Shown piece by piece: positions 60,011-64,000 of a stretch of 64,000 bases of DNA (position 1 is the stretch's first letter; every line of letters starts with the position of its first letter). The translations under genes were made by a program, and so were the position numbers. The DNA comes from Bufo bufo. Its lineage: Eukaryota > Chordata > Amphibia > Anura > Bufonidae. The notes under the pieces were generated by a model. It saw only the letters and a program-made list of their open reading frames with translations, searched no databases and was not told the origin of the DNA. The DNA lies in assembly GCF_905171765.1 (NCBI RefSeq), contig NC_053390.1, positions 592,869,793 through 592,933,792 on the forward strand, given 5' to 3'.

Positions 60011-60550
60011 AGGGAAATTCTCTGAAATGTGCCCTGTCGGAGCCTAGAATTTTTTTATTTTAGGTCACGGGAGTATGGGCCTTAAAAATTAGGCATTCAC
60101 CTGGCATCCTGGCTGCGATTGACCAGTTTGGTGATCTCATTAAATGGCCACAAAAGTCTGCATGCGTCACGCATGAGCAGCCACTGGATAGGTGAAAAGA
60201 AAACAACCAGTGTGGCTCTTGGCTTCCAGGCACAACAGCCGCAGCACAGCATGGCAACATCTCACCTGGCATGTCAAATAGGTTCTGGGGAGCTTGGGGG
60301 TGCAGATGAAGAGGCGGTAAAAGTGTAAAAGGATAAGTCAGCCAAGGAGGCGACAAAGGGTGGAGTAGGAGGAGAAGAAGAGGCAGCCCTACATGGTGGT
60401 AACACCAAATCCCCATGGGTGCCACGGGTTGCATGCTTGACGGCCGTCAGAAGTTTCACCCAGTGGGCAGTAAAAGTTATGTACCTTCCCTGCCCGTGTT
60501 TGCTAGACCACCTGTCTGTGGTCAGATGTATCTTGGCACCGAAACTGTGT
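60011..60550 (-). pseudogene. hAT E transposase relic, middle part (minus strand)
   Basis: On the minus strand, reading down from 60550, the DNA gives a frame with KIHLTTDRWSSKHGQGRYI and TFTAHWVKLL, the first catalytic Asp region of hAT transposases (compare TTDTWTSKHGQGRYISLTAHW in relic D). A Ser/Pro-rich linker follows, then stops and a decayed LRLLCLEAKSHT stretch (about 60230) that matches LKLICLGDRPHT of D in position. Beyond that, to 60011, the frame is lost. The upstream part of the same gene lies at 63413-63830, separated by the insertion 60559-63412. The motif differences show it is a different family from A and D. Confidence 0.75.
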
Positions 60551-60671
60551 CCAAGAGACAGGGGCGGGCTGGGCCGGGGGGCAGGGAGGCAATTGCCCCC
60601 CAGGCCGCCCTAAATAAACGGCCGCTGGGCCGCCCGTCTTTAAAAAAAATATATTTGTATTTTTTATGCTT

Positions 60672-60869
60672 CAGGGCCGCACCGCCGATCACCACAGGCG
60701 GCGCGGCCCTGGATGTAAATGTGGCCGCGCTGTGTGCTGTGGAGCAGGGGAGGGAGAGGCGTGTCCCTCCCCTGTTCTTCTGATAGGCCGCAGACACTAA
60801 TGCCTGCAGCCTATCAGAGGCCGGCTCAGGCAGTGCGATGACGTCATTATCATGGCACGCCTGAGCCGG
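60672..60869. repeat. Four hairpins at the left of the 60559 hAT
   Basis: 60672-60711 (CAGGGCCGC.CCGCC / GGCGG.GCGGCCCTG), 60745-60774 (CAGGGGAGGGA / TCCCTCCCCTG), 60780-60817 (CTGATAGGC.GCAG / CTGCAGCCTATCAG) and 60821-60869 (CCGGCTCAGGC / GCCTGAGCCGG). GC-rich subterminal hairpins recur in the unrelated elements of this window. Confidence 0.75.
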
Positions 60870-60959
60870 GCAGCACACAGCAGGGACACAGGCAGGAAGA
60901 GGCCTGCATCGCTGCTGATGGAGGTAAGTATTAGTGTTTTTTTTTTTCTTCTTTGCGGG

Positions 60960-61850
60960 GGGCTGGCACTATGGGCGGGGGGGGGGATCTGGCACTATGG
61001 GGGGATCTGGCACTATGGGGGGGGGGGTATCTGGCACTATGGGGGGGATCTGGCACTATGGGGGGATCTGGCACTTTGGGGGGGATCCATCTGGCACTAT
61101 GGGGGGGATATGGCACTATAGGGGGGGCTTGCACTATAGGGGGGCTGGCACTATGGGGGAGCTGGCACTATGAGGGAGCTGGCACTATAGGGGAGCTGGC
61201 ACTATAGGGGGGCTGGCACTATGGGGGGGGCTGGCACTATGGGGGGCTGGCACTATGGGGGGAGCTGGCACTATGGCGGGGCTGGCACTATGGGGGGGGG
61301 GGCTGACACTATGGGGGGATCTGGCACTATGGGGGGGATCTGGCACTATGGGGGGGATCTGGCACTATGGGGGGGGGATCTGGCACTATGGGGGGGATCT
61401 GGCACTATGGGGGAGCTGGCACTATGGGGGGCTGGCACAATGGGAGGGCTGGCACTATAGGGGGGCTGGCACTATGGGGGAGCTAGCACTATGAGGGGAG
61501 CTGGCACTATAGGGGGAGCTGGCACTATGGGGGGGCTGACACTATGGGGGGGCTGACACTATAAGGGTGCTGGCACTATGGGGGAACTGGCATTATAGGG
61601 GGGCTGGCACTATGGGGGAGCTAGCACTATGGGGGGCTGGCACTATGGGGGAGCTGGCACTAAGGGGGGATGGCACTATGGGGGGGTGGCACTATGGGGG
61701 GGCTGGCACTATGGGGGGGCTGGCACTATGGGGGGGGGCTGGCACTATGGGGGGGGAGCTGGCACTATGGGGGGGGAGCTGGCACTATGGGGGGGAGCGG
61801 CACTATGATGGGAGCTGGCACTATTGGAGGAGCTGACACTATGGGGGAAT
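60960..61850 (+). repeat. G-run minisatellite, CTGGCACTATGGGGGG units
   Basis: About 50 units of 16-20 bp, each CTGGCACTAT followed by a run of roughly 4 to 10 G and then AT or AG. Length variation lies mostly in the G run. Degenerate GCACTATAGGGG units spaced further apart continue to about 62650. Three-frame Gly/Trp/Leu/His-rich translations (for example 61221-61460) are repeat products. The plus strand has many G runs separated by about 10-12 nt, a composition compatible with G-quadruplexes. Confidence 0.92.
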
Positions 61851-63412
61851 TTCTTACTGGCACATTATAGGGGGGGGCACCATGGGGGAGAGGGGCACTA
61901 TGAGGGTATCTGGGGGCTCTAAAGGGGCTTTTTTAAATTATTGGCACATTCTGGGGGGCACTATAGGGGAGAGCAGCACTATGGGGCATCTGGTGTTACT
62001 ATAGGGGCATTATTTGGGGGCACTATGGGGAAGTGTGGGCTCTAAATGGGCCTTTTGTATTGGAAAATTATGGGGGGCACTATGGCATTTGGTTGCACTA
62101 AGGGGGCATTTTTTACTGGCACATTATGGGAGGCACTATAGGGGAGAGCAGCACTATGGGGCATTATTTGGGGGCACTATGGGGGAGTGGAGCACTATTG
62201 GGGCATATGGTGGCACTAAGAAGGGGCATTTTTTTACTGGCACATTGTGGGGGAGAGGAGCACTATAGGGGCATCTGCTGGGGGCACTAAGGGGCATTTT
62301 TTTACTGGCATATTATGGGGGACACTATGGGGGAGGGGGAGAGGAGCAGTATGAGGGCATTTACTGGGGCACTATATAGGGGTATTTTATACTAGCATAC
62401 ATTATGGGGACATTAGCTCAACTGCGGGCACTAAGCGGGGGTATTTTATGTACTGTCATATTATAGGGAAAATTAGTACTACTAGGGGGTATTATGGGGA
62501 GCTTTACTACTACTGGGGGGCTATGAGGAACTTGATTACTAGGGCACTATAGGAGCATTATTACTACTAAGTGTGCTCTGGCAGAGAATTATTTCTATTG
62601 GTGGTATTTTAGGGAGCACTGTTACTTTGGGGGCACCCTGGCATAGTATCAGCTTAGCACAATTATTTTTGGGGGACATTATCTTTATACTATTAGTGTC
62701 TGGGCGCAGTTATTTTTTAGAGCACTGTGTGCCAATAATTGTTTAAGGGGCACTATCTGTGTGGTAGTAGTATTCCTAGGGGTACTGTTTCTGCAGTATA
62801 GTATTGGGGGCACTATCTGTGTGGTAGTAGTATTTCCAGGGGAACTGTTTCTGCAGTATAGTATTGGGGGTGGCAGGAAACTAATGATTGTTTCTCAATC
62901 TCTGCAGAGACGGGAGATGGCAGAAAAATCATCATGGCGGTCTGGTCTGAATGGAGAAGATGAGGAAAGAGAACGTCTACATCAAAGGTGACATCACTGG
63001 ATGTAAGAGGTATGTGGTGCTATGTAGGAGAGGAGATGCTCCGTCTCCTCCTCCTGCCATTTGCAGAAGGAGGATTCAGAGCTGGGTGAGGACGACGAAA
63101 GGGGGCAGCAGGCCACGGGCGGGTGGCAGATGGTGGGGGGGAACCACAAGCCTTGAGCAGGATCAGGGGAGGGAGGAGAGCGGAGGAGCTTCCTGGCTGT
63201 AGCTTGTTGTATAAGCAGGCAGTGCAGCCAGGACAGGTCCTCCCCTCTCCGTATGATGTGTAGACAGGCCTCAACTATAGAATGTCAGCTGTACAGTGTG
63301 TGTTGGGAGTGGCCTATTATATGTAGGAGGGACTTTTAATAATGGGCGGGGCTAAAAATGGGCCACTCTACTGGATTTGCCCCCCAGGACTAAGGCTGCC
63401 AGCCCTCCCCTG

Positions 63413-63830
63413 CCAAGAGATATAGTCACTTGCCGCTGAATGTGTCCATATAGCTCTGTGATGCCCATCTGGGAGAAATATTTCATTCTGGGGACCTTCC
63501 ATTGCGGTGTGCCAATGCCCACAAAGTTTCTAAATGCCTCCGAGTCCACCAGTTTATATGGCAGTAGTTGGCGGGCTAGCAGTTCCGACAAGCCAGCGGT
63601 CAGTCGTTGGCAAGAGGGTTATCCGGCGTCATCATCTTTTTTCGCTTGTACTTTTGGGCCTGCCTTTTGACAGATGAACGCGACAACGGCACAGTGGAAG
63701 GTGGAGTGGAGGACAAATGGGAGGAGAGAGGAGAAGGAAAAGAAGAGGCAGGACGTGGAGCGCTTGGAGTGTGGCTTTGTGGGTTTTGACGGTATTGCTT
63801 GCACTGGGCTCAGGAGCTGCATCCTCTGCC
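63413..63830 (-). pseudogene. hAT E transposase relic, N-terminal part (minus strand)
   Basis: From 63591 down to the insertion the minus strand reads LLARQLLPYKLVDSEAFRNF, GTPQWKVPRMKYFSQMGI and HIQRQVTISLG. This is the segment between BED finger and first catalytic Asp, comparable to KLLAYEMLSFRLVDTHSFKQ and PSRHYFSKRAVPSLHNQVSDK in relic D. Upstream (63600-63830) a Ser/Pro-rich linker and a KRQAQKYKRKK stretch are readable in a shifted frame. The BED finger itself was not found before the window end. The gene is broken by frameshifts and by the hAT insertion at 63412. Confidence 0.75.
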
Positions 63831-64000
63831 GTGTAGCTGTCCTGCCATACTTACCTCTTCCTGCAATCTATTGATAAAGGTCCCACATGAACGAAACGTC
63901 TTTGAAACATCGCAGCTCTCCATACCACTCACGGCGCGACACAAGTCTCTATAAACGGAGCAATTAACACCCGACTGCGGCAATATTTTGGAATATTTAC
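63831..64000. other. Unassigned window end
   Basis: No gene recognised. A GAG/GTAAGTATG splice-donor-like sequence is readable on the minus strand near 63853, and a GAACGAAACGTC motif at about 63889. Neither is enough for a call. Confidence 0.3.

Larger units (their letters stand above)
60559..63412. mobile_element. Non-autonomous hAT, 2.85 kb, inside hAT E
   Basis: The left end CAGGGGCGGGCTGG and the right end, read inward, CAGGGGAGGGCTGG are matching terminal repeats. A perfect 8-bp target duplication CCAAGAGA flanks it (60551-60558, 63413-63420). Inside are four strong hairpins (60672-60869), a G-run minisatellite (60960-61850), a long decayed extension of the same repeat (to about 62650), a direct repeat of about 65 bp (GCACTATCTGTGTGGTAGTAG, at about 62750 and 62810), and non-coding sequence. 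No transposase. If removed, the hAT E reading frame on the minus strand continues across the site. Confidence 0.85.

Noticed and set aside
61221..61460. Gly/Trp/His-rich frames in the G-run array
   Set aside because: Repeat translation in several frames; no gene.
63841..63870. Splice-donor-like GAG/GTAAGTATG on the minus strand upstream of hAT E, considered as an intron in the transposase gene
   Set aside because: No convincing acceptor and no BED-finger exon are visible within the window. A single consensus match is expected by chance.

Overview
The window is repeat-dense non-coding DNA from a eukaryote with a large genome. I infer a vertebrate, most likely a frog or toad. The grounds are the mix of hAT, piggyBac and Tc1/mariner DD37E elements, snap-back MITEs and a solo LTR, with no bacterial-type gene organisation and no recognisable host gene. 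Almost every long reading frame is either a decayed transposase or an artefact of tandem or inverted repeats.

Layout. Positions 1-4490 are AT-rich DNA with two MITEs (1499-1704, 3961-4412). A solo LTR with a GTTAG target duplication lies at 4491-5257. From 4844 to 26017 there is a stack of transposons: a Tc1 fossil (7265-7396), a short hAT (7703-8649), a hAT inside a hAT (9769-15426 within 9134-15506), then an older hAT (from 15932) holding a piggyBac element (16053-23436) that itself holds a Tc1/mariner DD37E element (16316-17887). Positions 26018-26517 are a 500-N gap. From 26518 to about 47657 the whole stack is repeated in the same order and orientation with a few substitutions and many one-base indels. 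The two copies meet exactly at the gap, and copy 1 ends inside a 294-bp tandem repeat, so I read this as two overlapping contigs or haplotypes placed end to end, not as a biological duplication.

Beyond the duplicated part the sequence runs into the best preserved transposase of the window, a BED-finger hAT transposase at 48239-51663. It is broken by a 7-bp deletion and one in-frame amber codon, and is followed by about 29 copies of a 141-bp repeat (51765-55915) and the hAT 3' end (56218). This hAT seems to be chimeric: its 5' part comes from an older hAT joined at about 46465. A second TTAA-type element (56393-60010) with tandem arrays and a string of hairpins follows. The last part is a minus-strand hAT transposase relic (60011-63830) interrupted by a non-autonomous hAT (60559-63412) with a perfect 8-bp target duplication and a long G-run minisatellite.

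Nothing here acts as a pathway. The units interact only as nested insertions, which give a relative order of events: old hAT, then piggyBac inside it, then the DD37E element inside that; and separately an outer hAT, then the inner hAT. I found no new biological system. The notable items are the probable false duplication, the chimeric hAT, the Tc1 insertion that splits a perfect palindrome, the loss of the third catalytic region of the piggyBac transposase, and the long inverted-repeat and G-run arrays.
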